The notes beneath the pieces were generated by a model. The model was given only the letters and a program-made list of their open reading frames with translations, was not told the DNA's origin and searched no databases. From contig NZ_VIWO01000009.1 of the NCBI RefSeq assembly GCF_007829335.1, positions 1 to 64,000 of the forward strand: DNA of 64,000 nucleotides, given 5' to 3'. This DNA comes from Chitinophaga polysaccharea. Its GTDB lineage: Bacteria; Bacteroidota; Bacteroidia; Chitinophagales; Chitinophagaceae. Both the position numbers and the translations under genes were made by a program. Of the stretch, positions 37,574 through 47,901 are shown piece after piece. The stretch's first letter is position 1. Each line of letters starts with the position of its first letter.

Positions 37574-37681
37574 CTACCCGGGAACAGTACCTTCCCAGCA
37601 ACCAGGAATGGAAAGCAATGCCAGCAGGAAGTGCATGAATGCCTGGGCAGACGAATTTTTTTATACCTAAAACCTATAGCA

Positions 37682-40600
37682 ATGCGTTACCTTTTAGGGA
37701 TTGTTTTATTGCTGCAATCCCTTATTGTTTTGCCACAAAGTATACGTTTTAATTTTTCAAAGCTTAATACCTATAATGGACTGTCTCACAACGAAGTAAA
37801 AGCAATATTAAAAGACCAGGATGGTTTTCTGTGGTTTGGTACTACTTATGGGCTAAATCGTTATGATGGTTATGCCTGCAAAATATTTCGTAAGGATCAC
37901 AATGACAGCACTTCCCTGAAAGGCAATAATATCAGCAGTCTTTACGAGCTGCCTGGCCGGAAAATGTGGGTGTCAACAACGGCGGGAGCCTGTATTTATA
38001 ATGCGGATGCAGAAAAATTTGAAGGCAACCAGGATAGCTATTTATCTTCTATGGGATTGCCGGCAGGTTCAATTTCCAGCATCGTAAAAGGGAAGGATGG
38101 CCGGTACTGGTTCCTTTACGGAGACAAAGGACTATATTTATATTCAGCCAACCATAAAAGTGTAACACCATTTAATCCGCCGGGAATCAGCCCTGCAGGC
38201 GGAAAGATTGCTGCTGTAAAGGAAACTTCAGATGGGAAACTATGGCTGGTATACCAGTCCGGTTTTCTGCAGGAGTATGATATAAAATCAGGGAGAATTA
38301 TTTTTTCCAATACTGCCATACAGCAACAACATAAAGGGGAGAGCTTTTTTAATCTTTTTGTTGATAGCGACGGAGATGTGTGGTGCTGGGCTTATAATAG
38401 CGGCCTCTTTTTTCTGCACCCGGAAGATAACACCCTCCTTCGTTTAGGCAAAAATTCATTTCCCGCCAAACTGAGTTCTGAACTGATAAGCCAGGTTGTG
38501 GAGGACGATAACGGCCTGGTCTGGGTAGGAACTGATCATGGAGGCGTCACCCTGATTGATAAAAAGAACAATTTCGGCGCCAGTTACCTGTTGAATAATC
38601 CCAATGATCCCAAGAGCATTAGTCAAAACAGTATCACAACAATTTATAAAGACAACCAGGGGATTATCTGGCTGGGGACCTACAAGCAAGGCATAAATTA
38701 TTATAAAAGCAGTATTGTACAATTCCCCTATTATCATCACCGCGAATCAGATCCAAAGAGTTTGCCATTCAATGATGTAAACCGTTTTGTTGAAGACAGG
38801 TCCGGCAATATCTGGATAGGTACCAATGGAGGGGGACTGATTTATTTTGACAGGAAGAATAATACTTTCAAGCAATACCTGCACGACCCTAATAACGGCA
38901 ATAGTCTCAGCAATAACGTAATTGTGGGTCTGTGCATCGACCGGGAAAATATCCTCTGGGTAGGCACTTATCTCGGTGGCCTTGACAGTTTCGACGGCAG
39001 GAAATTTACGCACTACCGGCATCATGACAATGATTCTTCCAGTTTGGCGGATGACGCCGCATGGGAAATATTTGAGGACAGGGATCAACAAATGTGGATA
39101 GGCACTTTAGGTGGTGGCCTCGATCGCTTCGACAGAACCACCAACCGGTTTGTACATTTTAAAAGAGGGGGAGGAGCTGATTATATTAGCACGATAATGC
39201 AGGACAAGAAGGGCGATTTGTGGGTTGGTACAAGTGGGGGCATTACTGTTTTTGAAAAAGATAAAGGAAAGACAACTACTTATCAACATACCAACAAAAA
39301 AAACAGTTTAAGCGATGATGGCATTTTTTGCCTGTTGGAAGACAGCAAAGGACGGATTTGGGTAGGAACAAGGGAGGGACTTAACCTGTTTAATAAACAA
39401 ACTGGCGAGTTTCAAACTTTCACCACATCAGATGGCCTTCCAGACAATATGATATTGGATATCCTGGAAGATGCTCGTCAAACATTCTGGATTTCCACGC
39501 CCAGCGGCTTATGCAACGCTACTCCCCGGCAAAATAATAACCATATTACCTTTTCTGTTATTAATTACGATGCCACCAATAACCTGCAGGACCGCGAATT
39601 CAATGATAATGCAGCGCTAAAAACACGATCAGGAGAATTGATTTTTGGAGGACCATCGGGATTTAATATTATCAACCCGGTGGCTATTAAGCAACCAGTT
39701 GGACGCTCAACGGTGGCCTTTACCGGTTTCCAGATACTGGATAGAAATATAACACCCGGCGAAGAGGTCAATAATCGCGTATTGCTGGATCGTGCTTTAT
39801 CGCAGTTGAAAAGTATTGATTTGAAGTATAAGGAAAATGTTTTCTCCATCGACTTTGCCTCCCTCGATTTTTCGCATAACCACAATGATAAATATGCCTA
39901 CATGCTGGAAGGGTTTAACACCGACTGGCTATATACGGGCGATGACCAACGAAGGGCCACCTATACCAATCTCAGTCCGGGTCATTACACTTTCAAAGTA
40001 AAAGTACTGGATAGAACAGGTGCATGGAGTGAAGTAAAAACGTTGCAGATCAATATAGAACCGCCATTCTGGCGAACACCTATTGCCTATTTTATATATT
40101 TACTAATTGCAGGAGGCCTCTTTTTACTCATCCGGCGCATTACATTAGAACGGATACATATGCGTTTTGAAGTTAAGCAACAGCGCAGGGAGGCCGAAAG
40201 AGCCCATGCGTTGGAACAGCTAAAGACAAAGTTCTTCACCAATGTAAGCCACGAGTTCCGCACCCCATTAAGCCTTATTATTGCGCCGTTGGATAAGATC
40301 ATTAAACATGCTACTGACCAGGAGCAGGTGGAACAATTGAACCTGGTGCAACGGAATGCAAAGCGCCTGTTGAACTTGGTAAACCAGCTGCTGGATTTCA
40401 GAAAAATGGAAGTGCAGGAGGTAAAATTGCACCCTGCGGTCGGAGATATTGTCAATTTTTGCAGGGAAACCAGCCTGTCTTTCACTGATATTGCAGAGAA
40501 AAAGAAGATTCAATTCTCCTTCTCGTCTGATATTGACTGCCTTGAGATTTATTTTGATAAGGATAAAATAGAGAAGATCTTATTTAACCTGCTTTCCAAT

Positions 40601-41770
40601 GCTTTTAAATATACTTATGACCATGGAAAGGTGAGTGTCAGCCTGAAATATAATATACCTGCCGCCAATGATACAGAGGGAACGCTTGCTATCAGCATAA
40701 AAGATTCCGGTATTGGTATTCCGGCGCAACAGCATGAAAAGATTTTCGAACGTTTTTTCCAGACAGAGGTGCCGGAAAGTATGGTGAACCAGGGAACGGG
40801 CATAGGGTTGGCCATTACGAAAGAATTCGTAAAACTACATAATGGTACTATCAACGTGGAAAGTGCGCCGGATCAGGGCACTTGTTTTACCGTACTGCTT
40901 CCTGCAAGGAAGATGTATGTTTCGCCACAGCCCATAGCTCCCGCGGTGCCTGCGGAGGAAGGAGAGCAAATAATGATGGAAGAGGAGAAAAAAGAGAATA
41001 AAAAGAAAACAATCATGGTAGTAGAAGATAATGAAGATCTCCGCTTTTATTTAAAGGATAACCTGAAGGATCAGTATCACGTGGAGGAGGCCAGTAATGG
41101 AAGTGAAGGCTGGGAGAAAATAAAACGGTTAAATCCCGACCTGGTGGTGAGTGATGTGATGATGCCCATAATGGATGGCGTAGCATTGGCCGGAAAAATT
41201 AAATCAGAAATGCTGACGGCACATATCCCCGTCATTTTGCTTACCGCCATGGGCAGTGAAGAAAAACAACTGGAGGGCCTGAAAGCAGGCGCCAATGACT
41301 ACATCACAAAACCTTTCACTTTTGAGATTCTCGCCTCCCGTATTAATAATCTCCTGGTACAACAACAGCTATTGAAAAAAAGGTTCCAGAAGCAGATAAC
41401 TGTCAATCCGGAGGAGGTAACAATAACGCCTGTAGATGAAAAGTTCCTGAAGCAGGCATTGGAAATAATTGAAAATCAAATGGATAACCCTGATTTTTCG
41501 GTGGATGAATTCAGCAGGAAGCTGTTCATGAGCAGGGTGACGCTATACAGAAAGATAAATTCTCTCACCGGCAAGTCACCTTTAGATTTTATCCGTTCTA
41601 TTCGTTTAAAGAGAGCCGCTCAATTATTAAATAATAGTGGAATGTCTATTGCGGAAGTGGCATACCAGGTCGGATTTAATAATCCGAAAGTATTCAGCAA
41701 GCTTTTCAAGGAAGAGTTCAGGGTGACACCGTCAGAATATGCCGCGAGTCTTAAGAATAAAACACTTTAG
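37682..41770 (+). CDS. Hybrid two-component system regulator HTCS-2 (xyloglucan)
   Basis: 1362 residues from ATG 37682, where MRYLLGIVLLLQSLIVLPQS is a signal peptide. The frame extends up to a TTG at 37484, but that addition has no signal and overlaps the relic promoter. Domains are sensor propellers with repeats such as GFLWFGTTYGLNRYDGY (about 20-720), a Y_Y_Y domain, one transmembrane helix near 805, kinase His857 in NVSHEFRTP with the boxes DSGIGIP and GTGIGLAI, receiver Asp1158 in VSDVMMP, and an AraC-type DNA-binding end. It is immediately upstream of GH31, in the same direction. It is the natural candidate to bind the four TGTAACATT promoters. Confidence 0.92.
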   Translation: MRYLLGIVLLLQSLIVLPQSIRFNFSKLNTYNGLSHNEVKAILKDQDGFLWFGTTYGLNRYDGYACKIFRKDHNDSTSLKGNNISSLYELPGRKMWVSTTAGACIYNADAEKFEGNQDSYLSSMGLPAGSISSIVKGKDGRYWFLYGDKGLYLYSANHKSVTPFNPPGISPAGGKIAAVKETSDGKLWLVYQSGFLQEYDIKSGRIIFSNTAIQQQHKGESFFNLFVDSDGDVWCWAYNSGLFFLHPEDNTLLRLGKNSFPAKLSSELISQVVEDDNGLVWVGTDHGGVTLIDKKNNFGASYLLNNPNDPKSISQNSITTIYKDNQGIIWLGTYKQGINYYKSSIVQFPYYHHRESDPKSLPFNDVNRFVEDRSGNIWIGTNGGGLIYFDRKNNTFKQYLHDPNNGNSLSNNVIVGLCIDRENILWVGTYLGGLDSFDGRKFTHYRHHDNDSSSLADDAAWEIFEDRDQQMWIGTLGGGLDRFDRTTNRFVHFKRGGGADYISTIMQDKKGDLWVGTSGGITVFEKDKGKTTTYQHTNKKNSLSDDGIFCLLEDSKGRIWVGTREGLNLFNKQTGEFQTFTTSDGLPDNMILDILEDARQTFWISTPSGLCNATPRQNNNHITFSVINYDATNNLQDREFNDNAALKTRSGELIFGGPSGFNIINPVAIKQPVGRSTVAFTGFQILDRNITPGEEVNNRVLLDRALSQLKSIDLKYKENVFSIDFASLDFSHNHNDKYAYMLEGFNTDWLYTGDDQRRATYTNLSPGHYTFKVKVLDRTGAWSEVKTLQINIEPPFWRTPIAYFIYLLIAGGLFLLIRRITLERIHMRFEVKQQRREAERAHALEQLKTKFFTNVSHEFRTPLSLIIAPLDKIIKHATDQEQVEQLNLVQRNAKRLLNLVNQLLDFRKMEVQEVKLHPAVGDIVNFCRETSLSFTDIAEKKKIQFSFSSDIDCLEIYFDKDKIEKILFNLLSNAFKYTYDHGKVSVSLKYNIPAANDTEGTLAISIKDSGIGIPAQQHEKIFERFFQTEVPESMVNQGTGIGLAITKEFVKLHNGTINVESAPDQGTCFTVLLPARKMYVSPQPIAPAVPAEEGEQIMMEEEKKENKKKTIMVVEDNEDLRFYLKDNLKDQYHVEEASNGSEGWEKIKRLNPDLVVSDVMMPIMDGVALAGKIKSEMLTAHIPVILLTAMGSEEKQLEGLKAGANDYITKPFTFEILASRINNLLVQQQLLKKRFQKQITVNPEEVTITPVDEKFLKQALEIIENQMDNPDFSVDEFSRKLFMSRVTLYRKINSLTGKSPLDFIRSIRLKRAAQLLNNSGMSIAEVAYQVGFNNPKVFSKLFKEEFRVTPSEYAASLKNKTL

Positions 41771-41810
41771 CAGGAGGCTGGCAGCCTGTGGACCTTGATA
41801 TTCCCATATT

Positions 41811-41879
41811 TGTAACATTCGCCACCCTTTGTTGAATCATTTGAGTCCCCGCCTACTGGCAGCATAGCAATAGTTTTAC
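41811..41879 (+). promoter_or_regulatory. HTCS-2-type promoter of the GH31-SusC-SusD operon
   Basis: TGTAACATT at 41811-41819, second half-site TGAATCATT starting 22 bp later (41833), and a -7-like TAGTTTTA at 41871-41878. The start codon follows 27 bp after the start of the -7 box. Same layout as three other promoters in the window. Confidence 0.7.
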
Positions 41880-41897
41880 AGCATCTAATCCACGTAT

Positions 41898-44753
41898 ATG
41901 AAATTGCGATTATTGCTGTGTTGCCTGCTAACTTTGGGCTTTATAAATGACTTGCTGGCGAAGCCGCCTGCCTATATTACACTACCGGATGGTCTGTTGC
42001 TCTTCACTGACTCCCTGTTTACAGGTTCCCCACATGCTGTTAAGCTTGAGGTGATAGCAGATAATATAATAAGAGTAATTGCTGCTCCGGGTAAAGAAAT
42101 AGTACCTGGAAATAGCCTGGTCACCGTTTATCAGAAAAGGCCAGACCTTGCCTGGGAAATTATTCCTTCCAAGGAAAACCTGGTACTCAAAACAAAAAAG
42201 TTAATTGCCACCGTCAACCGCCAAACCGGCGCCGTCACTTTTACTGACCTGAACGGTAAAAAGATACTGGCGGAAAAGCAACCCTTTGGACGGAATTTCC
42301 AACCGGCTGTATTTGACGGTAAACGATATTATGTGCTGACGCAATCATTTGAGTCGGCCAACGGCGATGCCTGGTACGGGCTTGGCCAGCACCAGGATGG
42401 TATTATCAACTACAGGGGGCAACAGGTTACCTTCTTCCAGAATAATACGGAAGTAGCCATTCCCTTTTTGATATCCAATAAGAACTATGGTATCCTGTGG
42501 GATAACTATTCTCTGACCAGGGCCGGCGATATCAGGCCACTTCATCCACTTTCTTCCCTACAGCTTTTTTCAAAAAAGGGGGAGCCAGGATGGTTAACCG
42601 CCTCCTATGCCAACGATTGGCATCATCCGCAGGAGGTAAGCGTTGAAAAAGCGGAGACCAATATTAATATGGAGTTCCTGGGAGAATCAAAGATCCGGTT
42701 ACCCCGGGAGTTCTCACCAGCCACCGGCATGGTTACCTGGGAAGGCATGCTGTCCAGCAATCTGGCAGGTATTCATCAATTCAGGTTTGTTTATGGCGGT
42801 TCCCTGAAAGTATGGCTGAACGGTAAATTGGTGCTGGATCGGTGGAGAAAAGCATGGAACCCGGCGTCTGCATTAATTCCCTGGGATTTTGTGAAAAACG
42901 TAAAGGTGCCGGTAAAAATTGAATGGATCCCCGAAGGAGGCGAGTCCTATCTTTCTTTAAAGTGGCAGGAACCATTGAGCAGCGACCTACAAAACAGCTT
43001 TGGTTTTTGCTCTGAAGCAGGGAAACAAGTCGATTATTATTTTGTGTACGGCGATAACATGGACGAAGTCATCTCTGGGTATAGAACGCTCACGGGGAAG
43101 GCGCCTATTGTACCGAAGTGGGCACTGGGCTTCTGGCAAAGCCGGGAGAGATACAAAACACAGGAGGAGATAGTTACTACGGTTGACGAATTCCGGAAGA
43201 GAAAAATTCCTATTGATAACATTGTGCTCGACTGGAGTTATTGGAAGGAAGCGGAATGGGGCAGCCAGGAATTTGACGAAAAACGTTTCCCCTCTCCGGA
43301 TAGCATGATTGCGATGTTGCATAAAAAATACAACACGCAAATAATGATTTCGGTATGGCCCAAGTTTTATGACGGGATAACCGCCTATAAAGAATTTGAT
43401 AAAAACGGCTGGCTTTATAAAAGAAACATAGCAGACCAACAAAGGGATTGGATAGGGAAGGGATATATTTCTACTTTTTACGATGCTTTCAATAAATCTG
43501 CCCGGAAAGGATTTTGGGACCTGATCAATAAGAAAATTTATAGTAAAGGAATTGACGCCTGGTGGATGGACGCCAGCGAGCCGGACATCCTTTCTAATGT
43601 AAGCCCTGATAAAAGAAAGCTCCAGATGACGCCAACTGCTTTAGGCAGTGCAGCAGAGTTCCTGAATGCCTATCCGCTACAAAATGCAAAAGGAATTTAC
43701 GAAGGACAGCGTGCCACAGATCCTGATAAGAGAGTTTTCCTGCTCACCCGTTCGGGCTTTGCAGGCTCGCAACGTTATGCCGCAGCCATATGGAGCGGCG
43801 ACATTGGATCTACCTGGGTAGATATGAAGACGCAAATAACTGCCGGCGTTAATTTCTCTATGTCCGGACTTCCCTATTGGACCATGGATATAGGTGGTTT
43901 TGTAGTGCCGGAGAAGTTTGAAAAGCCTGACAGCGGAAGCCTGGAAGAATGGAGAGAATTGATGACCCGCTGGTTGCAGTTTGGCGCATTTGTTCCTTTG
44001 TTCCGTTCGCATGGACAGTTTCCTTACCGTGAGGTATTTAACACCGCGCCGGAAGATCATCCTGCTTACAAAAGCTTTCTATATTATGACAAGCTACGTT
44101 ACCGCCTACTTCCCTATACCTATTCACTGGCAGGATGGGCATATCATAATGACTATACCATTATGCGCGGGCTCGCCATGGACTTTCCAAAAGATACTGC
44201 CGTATTAAATATTCCTGATCAATATATGTTCGGCCCTGCATTATTGGTAAATCCTGTTTGTGAATACAAACAAACCCAACGTGCCGTGTATTTGCCGGAA
44301 TGCGCCGGCTGGTATGACCTTTACTCAGGAAAATGGTACGCCGGCGGTCAGAAAATTACGGCGGCTGCTCCTTATGAACGCATGCCCCTATTTGTGAAAG
44401 CCGGATCTATAGTGCCTTTCGGACCGGAATTACAGTACACCGCAGAAAAGCACCCGGATACCATCACCCTGAACATTTATACCGGTGCAGATGCAACTTT
44501 TAACCTTTATGAAGATGAGGGAACCAATTACAATTATGAAAAAGGCAATTTTTCCATTATCCCGATAAAGTATAACGAAGGAACAGCAACAGTTACCATA
44601 GGGGACCGGAAAGGTTTATTTAATGGTATGTTACAAAAGAGAACATTTCGTATTAAGATGATAACTCCAAATAGGGCCACGCCGCTGGATTTTGATGCAA
44701 CATGCGATAAAGAAGTGATTTATGAAGGGAAATATCTAAATATAAAAAAATAG
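41898..44753 (+). CDS. GH31 alpha-xylosidase with PA14 insert
   Basis: 951-residue exported enzyme (signal ending near DLLAKPP) that removes the non-reducing terminal alpha-1,6-xylose from xyloglucan oligosaccharides. The N-terminal beta-sandwich is interrupted by a PA14 domain (about 255-375; YGGSLKVWLNGKLVLDRW), as in characterised GH31 alpha-xylosidases of Cellvibrio type. The catalytic barrel holds nucleophile Asp558 in WWMDASEPD and acid/base Asp635 in WSGDIGSTW. It starts an operon with a SusC/SusD pair, only 20 bp apart from SusC. The alpha-xylosidase assignment rather than alpha-glucosidase rests on the PA14 insert and the xyloglucan context. Confidence 0.9.
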   Translation: MKLRLLLCCLLTLGFINDLLAKPPAYITLPDGLLLFTDSLFTGSPHAVKLEVIADNIIRVIAAPGKEIVPGNSLVTVYQKRPDLAWEIIPSKENLVLKTKKLIATVNRQTGAVTFTDLNGKKILAEKQPFGRNFQPAVFDGKRYYVLTQSFESANGDAWYGLGQHQDGIINYRGQQVTFFQNNTEVAIPFLISNKNYGILWDNYSLTRAGDIRPLHPLSSLQLFSKKGEPGWLTASYANDWHHPQEVSVEKAETNINMEFLGESKIRLPREFSPATGMVTWEGMLSSNLAGIHQFRFVYGGSLKVWLNGKLVLDRWRKAWNPASALIPWDFVKNVKVPVKIEWIPEGGESYLSLKWQEPLSSDLQNSFGFCSEAGKQVDYYFVYGDNMDEVISGYRTLTGKAPIVPKWALGFWQSRERYKTQEEIVTTVDEFRKRKIPIDNIVLDWSYWKEAEWGSQEFDEKRFPSPDSMIAMLHKKYNTQIMISVWPKFYDGITAYKEFDKNGWLYKRNIADQQRDWIGKGYISTFYDAFNKSARKGFWDLINKKIYSKGIDAWWMDASEPDILSNVSPDKRKLQMTPTALGSAAEFLNAYPLQNAKGIYEGQRATDPDKRVFLLTRSGFAGSQRYAAAIWSGDIGSTWVDMKTQITAGVNFSMSGLPYWTMDIGGFVVPEKFEKPDSGSLEEWRELMTRWLQFGAFVPLFRSHGQFPYREVFNTAPEDHPAYKSFLYYDKLRYRLLPYTYSLAGWAYHNDYTIMRGLAMDFPKDTAVLNIPDQYMFGPALLVNPVCEYKQTQRAVYLPECAGWYDLYSGKWYAGGQKITAAAPYERMPLFVKAGSIVPFGPELQYTAEKHPDTITLNIYTGADATFNLYEDEGTNYNYEKGNFSIIPIKYNEGTATVTIGDRKGLFNGMLQKRTFRIKMITPNRATPLDFDATCDKEVIYEGKYLNIKK

Positions 44754-44772
44754 CCAATTTAAATTCACACGT

Positions 44773-47700
44773 ATGAAATTAGCCAGAGTTGCTCACTCGC
44801 GATTATTGCTATGGACTGCTTTTTTAGTCCTTACGCTTAGCAAGATCACCTATGCCCAATCTGCAAAAGTGAGCGGGATAATCACCAGCCAGTCTTCTTC
44901 CTTACCGGTTTTGGGCGCATCGGTTACCGTAAAAAGTACACATGTTTCCGCGGTGGCCAATGAAGCCGGAAAGTTTACCATCGCTGCATCTCCGGGCGAT
45001 GTATTGGTAATTTCTTCGGTTGGTTTTATTCAAAAGGAGGTAAAAGTTACCTCCTCATCCGAATTAAAGATTCAATTACAGGATGCCGAAACGCAATTGG
45101 AAAATGTGGTGGTAATCGGCTATGGCGTACAGAAGAAAAAGCTTGTAACGGGCGCTAATATCCAGGTTAAAGGCGACGATATTCAGAAACAGAATACTAC
45201 GAACGCGCTGCAAGCCTTACAGGGGCAAGCACCCGGCGTACAAATAACTACTTATTCAGGACAGCCCGGATCGGGTATGAATGTTGTCATTCGTGGTAAG
45301 GGTACGGTGGGTAACTTTGCTCCATTATATATTGTGGACGGCGTTCAAACCAGCGATATTTCCTATCTGAACCCTGCCGACATTGCCTCGATAGATATCT
45401 TGAAAGACGCGGCTTCTGCCGCTATTTATGGCTCCCAGGCAGCGAATGGCGTTATATTGGTGACCACCAGGACAGGGAAAATCAATCAAAAGCCTCAGGT
45501 AACCCTCGATGTCTACTATGGCGCCCAGCAGGTGCCCCGCAAAGCAAAATTACTGGATGCAAAACAGTATGCCACCATCATAAATGAAGCAGCGGTAAAC
45601 TCGGGTAAAGCGCCCTACTTCAGTGATGAAGTAGTAAACAATTTGCCGGTAAATACCAACTGGATGGACCAGATGTTTAAAAGCAATGTGCCTACTCAAA
45701 ACTATGTATTGGGCGTACAGGGCGGAGGAACCAATTCAGCGTACTCCTTATCCCTCGGATACACCAGCCAGGGTGGGATTGTAGGTGGTTCCGGCATTTC
45801 TTACTTCGACCGCTACAATTTCAGGATAAACTCCGAACATAATTTATACCAGAATATTGTTAAGATAGGTGAGCATCTTACATTCAACTATCAAAACAAC
45901 CACGGCATTTTAGTAGATGGACAGTACAACAACACCTTGCGTAGCGCTTTCAGTACAAGTCCTCTTCTGCCCATGTATGATGCCGCGGGCAATTATTTCG
46001 CCAGCGACACGAAGGGCTGGTACCCGGGAAAACCCGACCAGGCATGGAATAATGCAGAGGCCAATCCCTATGCTGTTATGGATTATACTACCAGGAACCG
46101 GAACGCCAGCCAAGGGCTATTTGGGGATGTGTATATACAGGCAGAACCAATTAAAGGGTTAAAGTTCAGATCGAGCCTTGGTTTAAATTATTCCTCAAAC
46201 CAAAGCCATGGCTATACACCGGTGTACCATCTGTCTATTTATTCCTTCAATGATACTGCTAAAGTGAGCCAGTCGATGGGAAGTGGACGGACTATCCAGT
46301 TTGACAATTTACTCAGTTATGATTTTGATGTTCATAATGATCATCATTTCAGCGTAATGGCAGGTACCTCTTCGCTGAAAGCGCAAACGGTGGCCATGAA
46401 TGGCAACAACTGGGATTTGCGGGTAGCCGATCTGCAACATGCTTATCTTTCCGTTGCCCAGAATGTAACCAGGGGCGCTCCCTATATGAGCCTGGGCGGT
46501 GGCCCAACCGAAAGCGCTTTGATGTCTTACTTCGGAAGGCTCCAATATGATTTCCAGGAAAAGTATCTGTTGAATATTACTTTCCGGGCTGACGGATCAT
46601 CGAAGTTTGCGCCGGATCGTCGCTGGGGATATTTCCCTTCTGTGTCTGCCGGATGGGTAGTTTCCAGGGAAAATTTTATGCAGGACGTCCATTGGCTGGA
46701 TTTCCTGAAGATACGCGGCAGCTGGGGACAGGTGGGTAATCAGAATGTAGACGCGTACCAGTTTTTATCGCCTATCAGTTTCACCAATGCAGGCTATATA
46801 TTCGGCCCTGTTGAAGGCGCAAACACACAGGGAGCTTACCCAAGCCGCATCGCTAACCCGAATGTAAAATGGGAAACCTCCGAGCAGACCAATATTGGCT
46901 TTGACGCTACGGTATTGCAGCGCTTGAACGTGACGTTTGATTACTATGTCAAAAAAACAAAAGACTGGTTAATTAAAGTACCTATCCTGGCGACAGCCGG
47001 AGCCGATGCGCCCCTTATCAATGGTGGTGACGTGAAAAATACCGGCGTTGAACTGGCACTTAATTATCATAACAATATCGGTAAGGACTTCAGTTACTCC
47101 GTTGGTGTAAATGGTGCCTATAACAGGAACAGGATAGGAAATATACCCACGAACGATCATGTGCTTCATGGTAATACCAATGTACTGTACGCCAATGCAG
47201 GCGAGTTTTACCGCGCAGCAAATGGAGAACCCGTTGGCTACTTCTGGGGATATAAAACAGCAGGTGTTTTCCAAACCACGGACGAAGTGCTGGCTTATAA
47301 AGGTAAAACCGGCGCGCCTATCCAGCCCAATGCAAAGCCCGGAGATGTTCGCTATGTTGATTTGAATGGAGATGGTGTTATCGATGCCAGCGACAAAACG
47401 AAAATCGGCGATCCCAACCCTGATTTTACCTTTGGCTTTAATGTAACGCTTGGCTACAAAGGGTTTGATTTACTAATTCAGGCTTCCGGCGTATCGGGCA
47501 ATCAAATCGTGCAATCATGGAGAGGCCCCGGCGGTTTTGGCAATTACACTGCAGAAATTTTGGATCGCTGGCATGGTCCGGGAACATCTAATAGAATTCC
47601 CCGGGTGACGGAAGATGGCGTTAACTGGGCCCAGTTCTCCGACCTGTATATTCACGACGGCAAATTTCTTCGCATCAACAATATTACGTTAGGGTATGAT

Positions 47701-47895
47701 TTTTCCAGGCTGGTGAAGAAAAGCTACCTGGGAAAAGTGAGAGTATATGCGTCTGTACAGAATGCTTTCATATTGACCAAATATAAAGGTATGGACCCTG
47801 AAGTGGGATATAATGAAGGTTTTTCATCCGGGGTGGACTTAGGCTATTATCCCCGGCCCAGAACTTTTATGGCAGGCGCAAACATCCGTTTTTAA
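44773..47895 (+). CDS. SusC-like TonB-dependent transporter (xyloglucan PUL, first)
   Basis: 1040 residues. Signal peptide ending ITYAQ, carboxypeptidase-regulatory-like domain (VSGIITSQSSSLPVLGASVTV, about 35-110), plug with VVVIGYGVQKKK and LYIVDGVQTSDIS...ILKDAASAAIYGSQAANGV, then the barrel, ending FMAGANIRF. Import of xyloglucan oligosaccharides is inferred from neighbours. Its SusD follows after 6 bp. Confidence 0.93.
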   Translation: MKLARVAHSRLLLWTAFLVLTLSKITYAQSAKVSGIITSQSSSLPVLGASVTVKSTHVSAVANEAGKFTIAASPGDVLVISSVGFIQKEVKVTSSSELKIQLQDAETQLENVVVIGYGVQKKKLVTGANIQVKGDDIQKQNTTNALQALQGQAPGVQITTYSGQPGSGMNVVIRGKGTVGNFAPLYIVDGVQTSDISYLNPADIASIDILKDAASAAIYGSQAANGVILVTTRTGKINQKPQVTLDVYYGAQQVPRKAKLLDAKQYATIINEAAVNSGKAPYFSDEVVNNLPVNTNWMDQMFKSNVPTQNYVLGVQGGGTNSAYSLSLGYTSQGGIVGGSGISYFDRYNFRINSEHNLYQNIVKIGEHLTFNYQNNHGILVDGQYNNTLRSAFSTSPLLPMYDAAGNYFASDTKGWYPGKPDQAWNNAEANPYAVMDYTTRNRNASQGLFGDVYIQAEPIKGLKFRSSLGLNYSSNQSHGYTPVYHLSIYSFNDTAKVSQSMGSGRTIQFDNLLSYDFDVHNDHHFSVMAGTSSLKAQTVAMNGNNWDLRVADLQHAYLSVAQNVTRGAPYMSLGGGPTESALMSYFGRLQYDFQEKYLLNITFRADGSSKFAPDRRWGYFPSVSAGWVVSRENFMQDVHWLDFLKIRGSWGQVGNQNVDAYQFLSPISFTNAGYIFGPVEGANTQGAYPSRIANPNVKWETSEQTNIGFDATVLQRLNVTFDYYVKKTKDWLIKVPILATAGADAPLINGGDVKNTGVELALNYHNNIGKDFSYSVGVNGAYNRNRIGNIPTNDHVLHGNTNVLYANAGEFYRAANGEPVGYFWGYKTAGVFQTTDEVLAYKGKTGAPIQPNAKPGDVRYVDLNGDGVIDASDKTKIGDPNPDFTFGFNVTLGYKGFDLLIQASGVSGNQIVQSWRGPGGFGNYTAEILDRWHGPGTSNRIPRVTEDGVNWAQFSDLYIHDGKFLRINNITLGYDFSRLVKKSYLGKVRVYASVQNAFILTKYKGMDPEVGYNEGFSSGVDLGYYPRPRTFMAGANIRF

Positions 47896-47901
47896 CTTAA
47901 A

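Noticed and set aside
37484..37681. N-terminal extension of HTCS-2 from a TTG codon
   Set aside because: No signal peptide in the extension, and it would cover the promoter of the GH5 relic; ATG 37682 gives a clean signal peptide.
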